Origin: Acidobacteriota bacterium
Lineage (GTDB): Bacteria > Acidobacteriota > Blastocatellia > Pyrinomonadales > Pyrinomonadaceae
NCBI GenBank assembly: GCA_020853255.1
Contig: JADYZI010000466.1
Span: 1-5,688, forward strand
DNA: 5,688 nt
Direction of reading: 5' to 3'
Under the pieces are notes generated by a model, which was not told the DNA's origin, did not search any database, and saw only the letters and a list, made by a program, of their open reading frames with translations. A program made the translations under genes and the position numbers. This document shows positions 1-5,688 of the stretch, piece by piece (within the stretch, counting starts at the first letter, position 1; each line of letters begins with the position of its first letter).

Positions 1-150
1 CCTCGCATTTTAAAGGTTACAAATGCGTTGTGCAAACGGCTGTGGGCAGTGCCTTGGTATCATTCAAGAAAATCAATGCCTTTGATGCGGCCTGCGCGGT
101 AAAGGTTTGTCAGTTTACATTTTGCGGGGATGTGTGGAAACTTATGGTCA
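1..150. other. Left flank without a supportable gene
   Basis: I see no convincing coding region here. Plus-strand frame 1 is open from the window edge to a TAA at 100-102 and could be the tail of an upstream gene, but its residues match nothing I recognise. Plus-strand frame 3 runs open into the lpxB start and is unusually cysteine-rich. A minus-strand frame ending in a TGA at 62-60 reads ...AGRIKGIDFLE but has no good start codon. No clear promoter for lpxB is visible. An upstream gene on the same strand remains possible. Confidence 0.3.
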
Positions 151-1338
151 ATGCCGCTTGAAACGGATAGAACGCTGAAAATAATGCTTGTGGCCGGTGA
201 AGCGTCGGGTGATGCTCACGCCGCAAAGTTGGTGAACGCCTTGCGGGTCGAGGCGGCGGGGCGAGACTTTGAATTCTTTGGGTGCGCCGGCCCGGCGATG
301 CGGGCGGCTGGTGTTGAAGCGGTGGTCAAGGCGGACGACCTGGCGATCATTGGAATACCGGAGATCGCTCGTGCGATTGGCGTTTTCCTGAAAGCATCTC
401 GCGATCTTAAAAAAGCCGCCGCCGCGCGAAGGCCCGATGTGGTCATTCTGGTAGATTTTCCCGAGTTCAATCTTAAGTTGGCGAAGTTATTAAAACGCAG
501 CGGGTTACGGGTAGTTTATTATATTTCACCTCAACTATGGGGCTGGCGGGAATATCGTAAGCGAACGATCCGCGACAGCGTTGATCTGCTCCTGGCCGTA
601 CTGCCTTTTGAAAAGGACTGGTATGCGCGGCATGGGATAAAGAACGTAGAATACGTCGGCAATCCGCTTGCGAATGAGGTCAAGCCATCGGGAACACGTG
701 AGGCATTCAGGTTGCGGCACGGCCTGGACCTTGACGCCCCGTTGATCGCCCTTCTGCCAGGCAGCCGGCAGAAAGAACTAACGAAAATACTGCCGCCGAT
801 GCTCGAAGCGGCATCTCTCATCGCAGCGACTGATCCGACCGCACAGTTCATCATCCCGCTGGCTTCAACGCGAAAAGAAGGAGAGGTTCGATCGGCGATC
901 GCTGGCTTGGAACGCAGTAATATTCAGCCGCCGAACCGCTTGGTTGTGGTAAAGGGCGAGACCTACGATGCCCTGAACGCCGCGGATGCGGCGGCTGTGG
1001 CGAGCGGAACTGCCACGCTTGAAACCGGGATCATCGGCACCCCGATGGCGATCGTTTATAAAACATCCGGCCTCAATTACAGGCTTGTGCGGCCGCTGAT
1101 AAATGTAGATCATTTTGGGCTGATCAATCTTATCGCGGGTAAGCGGATCGCCGCAGAATTCATACAGAATGATCTCACGCCCGAAACGCTCGCTGCCGAA
1201 CTGCAGCGGCTGCTTGAACCGGAAATCAACGCCCGCGTCCGAAGCGATCTCAATGAAGCTGCCCAAAAACTCGGCCAAGGCGGAGCATCAAAGCGAGCGG
1301 CCGAGGCGATCTTGCGCATGGTGGAAATTGACGAGTGA
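151..1338 (+). CDS. lpxB: Lipid-A-disaccharide synthase (LpxB)
   Basis: LpxB is a GT19-family glycosyltransferase at the inner membrane. It joins UDP-2,3-diacylglucosamine to 2,3-diacylglucosamine-1-phosphate (lipid X), releasing UDP and giving the beta-1,6 lipid A disaccharide. The 395-residue product is slightly longer than the usual ~380 and carries the family landmarks in order: GEASGD near residues 16-21, SPQLWGW at 126-132, LPFEK, a GNPLANE segment, the LLPGSR loop at 201-206 and ASGTATLE at 284-291 in the nucleotide-binding half. I chose ATG 151 because it places GEASGD at the expected distance and has a weak GGAAA about ten bases upstream. The in-frame ATG at 130 sits directly against GGGG with no spacer, and ATG 184 is also possible. 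The gene converges on lpxD, and a large palindrome begins three bases after its stop. Identification is firm; the start is less certain. Confidence 0.95.
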   Translation: MPLETDRTLKIMLVAGEASGDAHAAKLVNALRVEAAGRDFEFFGCAGPAMRAAGVEAVVKADDLAIIGIPEIARAIGVFLKASRDLKKAAAARRPDVVILVDFPEFNLKLAKLLKRSGLRVVYYISPQLWGWREYRKRTIRDSVDLLLAVLPFEKDWYARHGIKNVEYVGNPLANEVKPSGTREAFRLRHGLDLDAPLIALLPGSRQKELTKILPPMLEAASLIAATDPTAQFIIPLASTRKEGEVRSAIAGLERSNIQPPNRLVVVKGETYDALNAADAAAVASGTATLETGIIGTPMAIVYKTSGLNYRLVRPLINVDHFGLINLIAGKRIAAEFIQNDLTPETLAAELQRLLEPEINARVRSDLNEAAQKLGQGGASKRAAEAILRMVEIDE

Positions 1339-1341
1339 ATT

Positions 1342-1434
1342 CTTCGTGAACTTTGTGTCTTCCCTTTGTGTCTTTGTGTTAAAAACCGATCCCTAAACAC
1401 AAAGGAACAAAGGGAAGACACAAAGTTCACAAAA
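1342..1434. repeat. 39-base imperfect inverted repeat between convergent lpxB and lpxD; possible two-way terminator
   Basis: The arms at 1342-1380 and 1396-1434 are reverse complements apart from four mismatches, including an uninterrupted 24-base match, and are separated by a 15-base loop. They consist of iterated GTGTCTTTGTG-like words. The element begins three bases after the lpxB stop and ends 37 bases before the lpxD stop, so transcripts from both sides would fold into a long stem. That position fits a bidirectional terminator, but no strong T-run follows the stem on either strand. It could equally be a dispersed palindromic repeat that settled in a tolerant convergent gap. Structure is seen directly; function is inferred. 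Confidence 0.85.
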
Positions 1435-1471
1435 TGGGGGATGATCGTCAACAGACGAAGACCTCATCCGA

Positions 1472-2593
1472 TCATTTTTCCGCTAGGTCTTTTATCTTTT
1501 CTTTCAGGGCTTTCACTTCTTCCCTTAACCGTTCGAGGCCTTTGACGCGGGCGCTTTGGCGTTTGTATTCATCGAGCGGCTGGATCGGCGTGCCCCACCA
1601 GATGCCGGGGCGGACGATCTTGCCGGGTAATACGCCTGCCTGCGAGCCGATCACCGCACCGCTTTGAACCCGCACATGGTCTCCAAAACCGACCTGGCCG
1701 CCGATGACGCAATCGTCTTCGATAACAACGCTGCCCGATATGCCGGTCTGGGCGGCGATCACGCATCGTTTGCCAATGTTCACGTTGTGGCCCACCTGTA
1801 CGAGATTGTCGATCTTTGTCCCTTCGCCGATGCGGGTTTCGCCAAGCGCTCCGCGGTCGATGCAGGAATTTGCACCGATCTCGACCTTGTCCTCGATAAC
1901 GACTGTGCCGATCTGCGGGAACTTTTCGTAATTTCCTTCTTCGTCCTTTACATATCCGAAGCCGTCCGCGCCGATGATGGTACCGGCGTGGATCACACAG
2001 TTACCGCCGATTTCTGTCCCATCATAAATAACGCAGTTTGGGTGAATTACGGTGAATTTGCGGATCGCGACGTTCTTTCCGATCCGCACGCCTTCGTGTA
2101 TATGGCAGCCTTCACCGACATACGAATTTTCGCCGATCGTGACGAATGCTCCGATATGAGCGTTCCTAACATCCGCCGATTTGGCTATGACAGCGGTCGG
2201 ATGGCTTTCGTCGAAAAGTTGATCGCTTGCGTATAGCTTATTGACGGCGCGTGCAAACGCGAGCTTTGGATTTTTGACGCCAATTATTGCTTGATCATTC
2301 GCCGTTCTGCGTACCCCATTCCGCATTCTGCGTTCCCCATTCCGCATTTCCGGCACACTCCGTACCGGTCGTGCTTCTGCCTCTCTGTGACTCGGTGTCT
2401 CTGTGGTTAACGGCAAAGCCGCCTCCGGAATGATGACGCAGGAAGCGTTCGTCGAGGGCATCTCGGTTACCTTTTCGAAAAATGCGATCTGGCCGGTTGC
2501 TGCCTTTTCTAAACTCGCCGCCGAGGTTATCTCGATGTCGCCGTAACCGCAAAGTTCGCCATCGACGAGTTCGGCAATTTCGCTCGTTTTCAT
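1472..2593 (-). CDS. lpxD: UDP-3-O-acylglucosamine N-acyltransferase (LpxD) with a 38-residue repeat-derived insert
   Basis: LpxD transfers a 3-hydroxyacyl chain from acyl carrier protein to the 2-amino group of UDP-3-O-acylglucosamine, giving UDP-2,3-diacylglucosamine for lipid A. The 373-residue product has the N-terminal uridine-binding domain (residues 1 to about 115, starting MKTSEIAEL), a long left-handed beta-helix of hexapeptide repeats (about 120-310), the IIGADGFGY segment, and the catalytic histidine in [10 protein letters not shown] (His269, equivalent to E. coli His239). It ends in a charged helix typical of the family. ATG at 2593 is chosen over an in-frame TTG nine bases upstream; neither has a clear Shine-Dalgarno. 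Residues 62-99 are an arginine-rich insert absent from ordinary LpxD; without it the protein would be about 335 residues, close to the normal size. The reading frame and downstream motifs are intact, so the enzyme is probably functional. A STAS gene and eamA lie upstream on the same strand. Confidence 0.95.
   Translation of the reverse strand: MKTSEIAELVDGELCGYGDIEITSAASLEKAATGQIAFFEKVTEMPSTNASCVIIPEAALPLTTETPSHREAEARPVRSVPEMRNGERRMRNGVRRTANDQAIIGVKNPKLAFARAVNKLYASDQLFDESHPTAVIAKSADVRNAHIGAFVTIGENSYVGEGCHIHEGVRIGKNVAIRKFTVIHPNCVIYDGTEIGGNCVIHAGTIIGADGFGYVKDEEGNYEKFPQIGTVVIEDKVEIGANSCIDRGALGETRIGEGTKIDNLVQVGHNVNIGKRCVIAAQTGISGSVVIEDDCVIGGQVGFGDHVRVQSGAVIGSQAGVLPGKIVRPGIWWGTPIQPLDEYKRQSARVKGLERLREEVKALKEKIKDLAEK
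2297..2349. repeat. 21-base tandem repeat inside the lpxD insertion, about 2.5 copies
   Basis: Plus-strand units of the form ATTCCGCATTCTGCGTTCCCC occupy 2297-2317 (four mismatches to the middle unit), 2318-2338, and a partial copy from 2339 to about 2349. Because 21 bases equal seven codons, each unit encodes one heptad in lpxD; two adjacent heptads read MRNGERR and MRNGVRR. Copy number could vary by slippage without shifting the reading frame. Confidence 0.8.
2297..2410 (-). repeat. In-frame repeat-derived insertion within lpxD
   Basis: On the lpxD strand this 114-base block starts with TTAACCACAGAGACACCGAG and ends in 21-base tandem units. It encodes residues 62-99, placed between ...VIIPEAALP and [10 protein letters not shown]. 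In typical LpxD a VIVPE-like strand is joined to a V(D/K)(N/D)P strand by only a short loop, so the block interrupts the loop between two conserved strands. Its length is an exact multiple of three and it contains no stop. Nine of its 38 residues are arginine, unlike the rest of the protein. Boundaries are set by comparison with remembered family spacing and may be off by a few codons. Confidence 0.75.
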
Positions 2594-2672
2594 GAAGTAC
2601 AATTTAGATGTTTTTTGAGGAAAAGTCAGCAGGGGCGGTCATACCGGCCAGCGAAAGTCGAGAAGTCACTAT

Positions 2673-2700
2673 GAATCCACCCGCTAACGCGGGGTGGTTC
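2673..2700. repeat. GC-rich imperfect palindrome between the STAS gene and lpxD
   Basis: A CCACCC...GGGTGG stem at 2677-2697 continues inward through a GC/GC step past one bulged G to a TAAC loop. It extends outward with GAA/TTC around one bulged T. On the minus strand it begins four bases after the STAS stop codon, so it may act as a weak terminator or mRNA 3'-end stabiliser separating the STAS gene from lpxD. No T-run follows it in that direction, which argues against a classical intrinsic terminator. It may also be a copy of a dispersed REP-like element. Confidence 0.6.
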
Positions 2701-2703
2701 TGA

Positions 2704-2991
2704 CTAACCGGAGCTTTTTTCAGCGGAGTTTATTGCAGTTTGGAGGAATGTTTCTATGCCTTCGATCTGAAAGCCCGTGCGGCTGTCGAGGCGGCGAAGA
2801 ACGGTGGCGGATTCACTGTCAAGAAAATCCAGATCCGCAAGGTCAATGGTCACACAGGGATCGAGGACTATCTGAATGTCAGAGGCGCTGCGTTCAAGCA
2901 GCAGGGCGTCGTCCAGCATCATCTCACCTTCCACGCGGAGCACTGTTCGGCGTCGTTCGGTGTCGTCGATCTGTGTGATATGCGTAGGCAT
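2704..2991 (-). CDS. Small single-domain STAS protein (anti-sigma-factor-antagonist-like)
   Basis: This 95-residue cytosolic protein looks like a stand-alone STAS domain, the fold of SpoIIAA-type anti-anti-sigma factors. The evidence is a first beta-strand with a G-E turn (VLRVEGEM, residues 17-24), a helix with DDALLLERSA, and the diagnostic strand-loop-helix IDLADLDFLDSESATVLRRL at 49-68. The Asp58-Ser59 pair aligns with the Asp-Ser of SpoIIAA, whose serine is phosphorylated by the partner kinase, so Ser59 is a candidate regulatory site. ATG 2991 is preferred to an in-frame TTG two codons upstream; no Shine-Dalgarno is evident. No anti-sigma kinase or sigma factor gene is visible in the window, so its partner is unknown. 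It lies 51 bases downstream of eamA and 110 bases upstream of lpxD. Overall similarity is moderate and rests mainly on the central motif. Confidence 0.72.
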   Translation of the reverse strand: MPTHITQIDDTERRRTVLRVEGEMMLDDALLLERSASDIQIVLDPCVTIDLADLDFLDSESATVLRRLDSRTGFQIEGIETFLQTAINSAEKSSG

Positions 2992-3042
2992 ATTCAAGCA
3001 GCAATTAAACGATAAATATACGCGGATGGCAAGAATTTGGTT

Positions 3043-3939
3043 TCATTTGGGCAGATGTTTTCTCGATACAAGGAACAGCCCGGCGAAAATGAAGGCCGCG
3101 GCGAGGATGAAATTCAGACCGATCCGTTCACCGAGAATGGCGACGGCAGTGAGAAAGCCGATCACCGGCTGCAGGTATACAAATACGGCGACCGTAGAGG
3201 GATTGACCTTTGCGAGTGCCCAGGCGTTTAAAAAATATGGTATCGCAGTCGCGGCGATCGCAATGTGAAGAACCAGCAGCCACGTCACAGGCGTGACAGC
3301 CGCAACGTCGATCGTGGATAGGGAATAGGCCCCAAGCGGCACGCACGCAAGCGCAGAGAAAAGGAATATCCAGGTAATTGAACGCATTGCCCCGTTCCGC
3401 ATCACAACATTTTTAGACGTCGCGACGTAGATGCCGTAGCAAAGGGAATTCAAGACCACAAGAAGATCGCCGATCGTTGTTTCGGCTGAAAACGAGGCGT
3501 TCCGCGGATCGATAAGGAACACAACGCCGACCGCCGAAAGCAAAATGCCCGCGGCCTTTCGCTTCTGGATCGTTTCAGTACCGAGGATCGCACCCGCCAG
3601 AACTGTAAAGATAGGGATGGTTACCGAGACCAGCGAGGCGTTTACGGCCTTGGTCAGCGAAAGCCCCTTTACAAAGAAAAGCTGGTTTAATGTGATCCCA
3701 AGGAGGCCGAACTCCGCCATGCGCCAGTAATCACCACGTTTCTCCAGGCGTATTCTTCCTCGGAATGACTGGAAAGCAAATAGAATGGCTGCCGCAATAC
3801 CGACACGAAACCCGACCAAAGCAACGCTTGGTATGACCGAAAGCACCGCCTTGCCGGCAACGGGAAACGTGCCGAAGCATATCTGCACCACTATTAGAGC
3901 GGCATAGGCTAGATTGTTTGTGCGATCTTCGTTTTCCAC
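3043..3939 (-). CDS. EamA-family (DMT superfamily) transporter
   Basis: This 298-residue inner-membrane protein has the two-fold EamA layout with about ten hydrophobic segments (roughly residues 10-33, 38-57, 74-95, 100-120, 128-143, 156-178, 187-206, 217-240, 248-269 and 273-292). The first half shows the FRVGIAAAIL and NASLVSVTIPIFTVLAGAIL segments. The second half ends with the family's PSTVAVFVYLQPVIGFLTA, then LGERI and a final glycine-containing helix. Members export or exchange small metabolites such as amino acids, but the substrate cannot be read from this sequence. The start is GTG at 3939, with no in-frame ATG until residue 74 (inside the third helix), so GTG is well supported despite no clear ribosome-binding site. 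It may lead a transcription unit with the STAS gene and lpxD, and is divergent from the M28 peptidase. Confidence 0.93.
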   Translation of the reverse strand: MENEDRTNNLAYAALIVVQICFGTFPVAGKAVLSVIPSVALVGFRVGIAAAILFAFQSFRGRIRLEKRGDYWRMAEFGLLGITLNQLFFVKGLSLTKAVNASLVSVTIPIFTVLAGAILGTETIQKRKAAGILLSAVGVVFLIDPRNASFSAETTIGDLLVVLNSLCYGIYVATSKNVVMRNGAMRSITWIFLFSALACVPLGAYSLSTIDVAAVTPVTWLLVLHIAIAATAIPYFLNAWALAKVNPSTVAVFVYLQPVIGFLTAVAILGERIGLNFILAAAFIFAGLFLVSRKHLPK

Positions 3940-3941
3940 AA

Positions 3942-3971
3942 TTGGCGGAGACGCGGCGAATACGTGATAAT
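3942..3971 (+). promoter_or_regulatory. Candidate sigma70-like promoter for the M28 peptidase gene
   Basis: TTGGCG at 3942-3947 and GATAAT at 3966-3971 are separated by 18 bases, resembling a -35/-10 pair. Transcription would begin near 3978 and leave an untranslated leader of roughly 65-70 bases before the ATG at 4045. This is pattern matching only. Confidence 0.35.
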
Positions 3972-3994
3972 AGCAAACAAAATCTCGAAGACAA
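3967..3994 (-). promoter_or_regulatory. Candidate sigma70-like promoter for eamA
   Basis: On the minus strand TTGTCT (3994-3989) and TATTAT (3972-3967) are 16 bases apart, giving a predicted start near 3960 and a leader of about 20 bases before the GTG at 3939. The -10 box overlaps that of the opposing candidate promoter, so the two could not both be occupied by polymerase at once. This is inferred from weak consensus matches. Confidence 0.33.
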
Positions 3995-4033
3995 CGTAAT
4001 ACACTCCGACAATTTGATCCAACAAATAATTTC

Positions 4034-4040
4034 TGGAGAT
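4034..4040 (+). promoter_or_regulatory. Ribosome-binding site of the M28 peptidase gene
   Basis: TGGAGAT contains GGAG at 4035-4038, six bases before ATG 4045. It is the clearest Shine-Dalgarno in the window and fixes the start directly upstream of a good signal peptide. Confidence 0.7.
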
Positions 4041-4044
4041 ATTG

Positions 4045-5688
4045 ATGAAGAAGCCACTTTATTTTTCACGCTACTTGACCGCCTTTTGGCTGATCGCTGC
4101 ATTTGCAACTGGTACCCTCACCCAAGCCCAGGCCACCGCGCCGGGCCGCGCTCTTTCGACGGTTGAAACTGAGCTTGCTGAGAAGATCACGATCGGCTCG
4201 ATCAAGGATATGACCGCCGCTCTTGCCTCGCCTGAAATGGAAGGCCGCGGTACAGGACAGCCGGGCGGCGACCGGGCGGCTGCCTGGATAGCAGACAAGT
4301 TCAAGTCATATGGGCTGAAACCGCTTGGCGACAAGGGAAGTTATCTGCAAAAGGTAGAGTTCAAAGAAACAACCGCAACACAGGACACGTCATTCTCGAT
4401 CGGCGACCAGATGCTGGTGTACGGTGTCGATTATGGATTTCTTCCGCAAAATAACGGAAACAAAAATGTTTCGGGCGATATGGTCTTTGTTTCCTACGGG
4501 GTTCAATCCAAACAGGCCGGAATAAATATGGTCGAAGGAGTAGATCTGTCCGGTAAGGTTGTTGTGATGACCCAAGGGCCGCCACCGGGTTTTCCGGAAC
4601 CGGAATGGGACAAACAAAAAGCTAACATGTTGATCCTGAGGTCGCTCGTTTCGGCCCGCGCGGCGGCGATAGTGATCATCGGCGACGGCGAAAACGAACA
4701 TCCGCCCGAGGAGCTGATCAGTTATTTCAGCCGCCGCCAATTATCGTTGGGTGACGAGCAAGGCTATCCGCCGCAGGTCCCGCCGTTTATTTATGTCAGC
4801 GGCGCGGGTGCGGAAAAATTATTTGCAAGATCAGGAATAACGCTTAAACAGGCATTGGAGCAAGGCACTTCGCGGGCCTTCAAACCGGTCGATCTGAAAC
4901 AGAAAGCAAAGATCGTTACAAAGTATGAAGCGAAGAAGGTCACCTCAAGCAACGTCGTCGGTTATCTGGAAGGTTCAGATCCGAAGTTAAAGTCCGAGGC
5001 GGTCGTCTTTTCGGCGCACTACGATGCGTACGGGAAGGAAAATGGAAAGACCTATTTTGGTGCGGCGGACAATGCTCTGGGGACGGCCGAGATGCTGGCC
5101 GTAGCTGAGGCGTTTTCCAAAGTCTCGCAAAAGCCAAAGCGATCGCTCGTATTCATCGCCGTAACTGGCGAAGAATATGGACTATACGGTTCAAAATATT
5201 GGGCAAAGAACCCGACGTGGGACGTTAAGAAAGTTGCTGCCGATCTCAATCTCGATGGCATCGGCACGGAGGTTTACGGCCCAGTAAAGACGATCGTTGG
5301 GTACGGCGGTGAGCACTCAACGCTGGGTGCGATGCTCGAAGATGTAGCAAAGGCATATGGCGTAAATGTCATTCCAGACCCAATGCCGGATGAAAAGGTC
5401 TTTTATCGTTCGGACCATTATTCTTTTGTCGAACGCGGCATTCCATCGCTTATGCTGCTTGGGGCGCCCGCAGGTGATAAAGAAGTTTGGATAAAGCGCA
5501 TAAAGGACTGGGAAAAGACCGACTATCACCAACCCGGCGACGTCATTCAGCCAACCTGGGGATGGGAAGGCCCGGAAACGGTGGCCGAGGTAATGGCAAT
5601 TCTGGGCTGGCGCATTTCGGAAAACGCCGATATGCCAAGCTGGCTGCCGAGTTCGCGATTCTCGAAATTCGAAAGGGGAAATACGAAG
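4045..5688 (+). CDS. Secreted M28-family zinc metallopeptidase with PA-type insert (3' end cut by window)
   Basis: The frame is open for 548 codons to the last base of the window with no stop, so the C-terminus is missing. Residues 1-30 form a signal peptide (MKK, a hydrophobic core, then AQA before the likely cut), indicating export. The M28 N-terminal motif SPEMEGRGTG is at 62-71. A PA-like domain lies at about 125-270 (GKVVVM near 170-175, AIVIIG further on). The di-zinc site looks complete by comparison with Vibrio aminopeptidase: His325 and Asp327 in HYDAY, bridging Asp342 in ADN, catalytic Glu376 and ligand Glu377 in TGEEYG, Asp404 in NLDGIG, and His495 in DYHQPGD; SDH at 456-458 is also conserved. 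Such enzymes are usually aminopeptidases that release N-terminal residues from peptides, though carboxypeptidase-like members exist, so specificity is open. It is divergent from eamA and has its own ribosome-binding site. Confidence 0.93.
   Translation, partial: MKKPLYFSRYLTAFWLIAAFATGTLTQAQATAPGRALSTVETELAEKITIGSIKDMTAALASPEMEGRGTGQPGGDRAAAWIADKFKSYGLKPLGDKGSYLQKVEFKETTATQDTSFSIGDQMLVYGVDYGFLPQNNGNKNVSGDMVFVSYGVQSKQAGINMVEGVDLSGKVVVMTQGPPPGFPEPEWDKQKANMLILRSLVSARAAAIVIIGDGENEHPPEELISYFSRRQLSLGDEQGYPPQVPPFIYVSGAGAEKLFARSGITLKQALEQGTSRAFKPVDLKQKAKIVTKYEAKKVTSSNVVGYLEGSDPKLKSEAVVFSAHYDAYGKENGKTYFGAADNALGTAEMLAVAEAFSKVSQKPKRSLVFIAVTGEEYGLYGSKYWAKNPTWDVKKVAADLNLDGIGTEVYGPVKTIVGYGGEHSTLGAMLEDVAKAYGVNVIPDPMPDEKVFYRSDHYSFVERGIPSLMLLGAPAGDKEVWIKRIKDWEKTDYHQPGDVIQPTWGWEGPETVAEVMAILGWRISENADMPSWLPSSRFSKFERGNTK

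Noticed and set aside
60..129. Minus-strand frame ending in AGRIKGIDFLE
   Set aside because: The residues look protein-like, but no acceptable start codon is near and extending it upstream only runs antisense to lpxB. A decayed fragment cannot be excluded.
1169..1396. Plus-strand open frame ending in FVNFVSSLCVFV
   Set aside because: It overlaps the 3' end of lpxB in another frame and its tail is simply translation of the palindrome arm.
1664..2236. Plus-strand open frame of 190 codons opposite lpxD
   Set aside because: It is antisense to the hexapeptide-repeat region of lpxD, whose repeated, evenly spaced codons keep the opposite strand open. The protein resembles nothing, while the minus frame is an unmistakable LpxD.
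2297..2349. Possible CRISPR array
   Set aside because: The 21-base units are directly adjacent with no spacers, number fewer than three, and lie within an intact coding frame.
2297..2410. lpxD as a pseudogene broken by repeat insertion
   Set aside because: The insert keeps the frame, contains no stop, and all downstream motifs including the catalytic histidine are intact.
2591..2602. TTG start giving an LpxD beginning MYFMKTS
   Set aside because: The ATG three codons in gives MKTSEIAEL, matching the usual LpxD N-terminus; the TTG has no ribosome-binding site to favour it.
2740..3015. Plus-strand open frame of 91 codons opposite the STAS gene
   Set aside because: The minus-strand product has a recognisable STAS motif and a compatible position with its neighbours; the plus-strand product has no recognisable features or ribosome-binding site.
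4390..4740. Minus-strand open frames opposite the M28 gene
   Set aside because: They are antisense to a continuous 548-codon frame with a signal peptide and a full set of metal ligands, and their own products are unrecognisable.

Overview
The window reads as a chromosomal stretch from a Gram-negative (diderm) bacterium that makes lipid A. It holds two enzymes of the Raetz pathway (LpxB and LpxD), a ten-helix EamA transporter and an exported M28 metallopeptidase. GC content is moderate by eye (near 50%), and dispersed GTGTCTTTGTG-type repeats are present. This combination would suit an environmental lineage such as Acidobacteriota (Blastocatellia-like), but that placement is an impression and not a demonstrated result. 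I see no phage, plasmid, CRISPR, tRNA, rRNA or transposase genes.

Layout. 1-150: flanking sequence with no supportable gene. 151-1338 (+): lpxB. 1342-1434: a large imperfect palindrome between the convergent ends of lpxB and lpxD, possibly acting as a two-way terminator. 1472-2593 (-): lpxD. 2673-2700: a short GC-rich hairpin. 2704-2991 (-): a small single-domain STAS protein. 3043-3939 (-): an EamA/DMT-family transporter with a GTG start. 3940-4044: a divergent promoter region. 4045-5688 (+): a secreted M28 peptidase with a PA-type insert, running off the right edge without a stop codon.

How the genes relate. LpxD makes UDP-2,3-diacylglucosamine, and LpxB condenses one such molecule with its LpxH/LpxI product (lipid X) to give the lipid A disaccharide. 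The two enzymes therefore act a few steps apart in one pathway, yet here they are convergent and not part of the common lpxD-fabZ-lpxA-lpxB cluster. On the minus strand, eamA, the STAS gene and lpxD run in the same direction with gaps of 51 and 110 bases and could be co-transcribed, though a hairpin lies in the second gap. The M28 gene is transcribed away from them.

Most notable observation: lpxD carries an in-frame insertion of about 114 bases (38 codons, residues 62-99). It appears to be made of intergenic-type repeat DNA: one end matches the palindrome beside lpxB, and the other consists of 21-base tandem units encoding an MRNGxRR heptad. Removing it restores the usual length and spacing of LpxD. 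I did not find a clearly novel multi-gene system; this repeat-derived peptide inside an essential-type enzyme is the best candidate for something undescribed.
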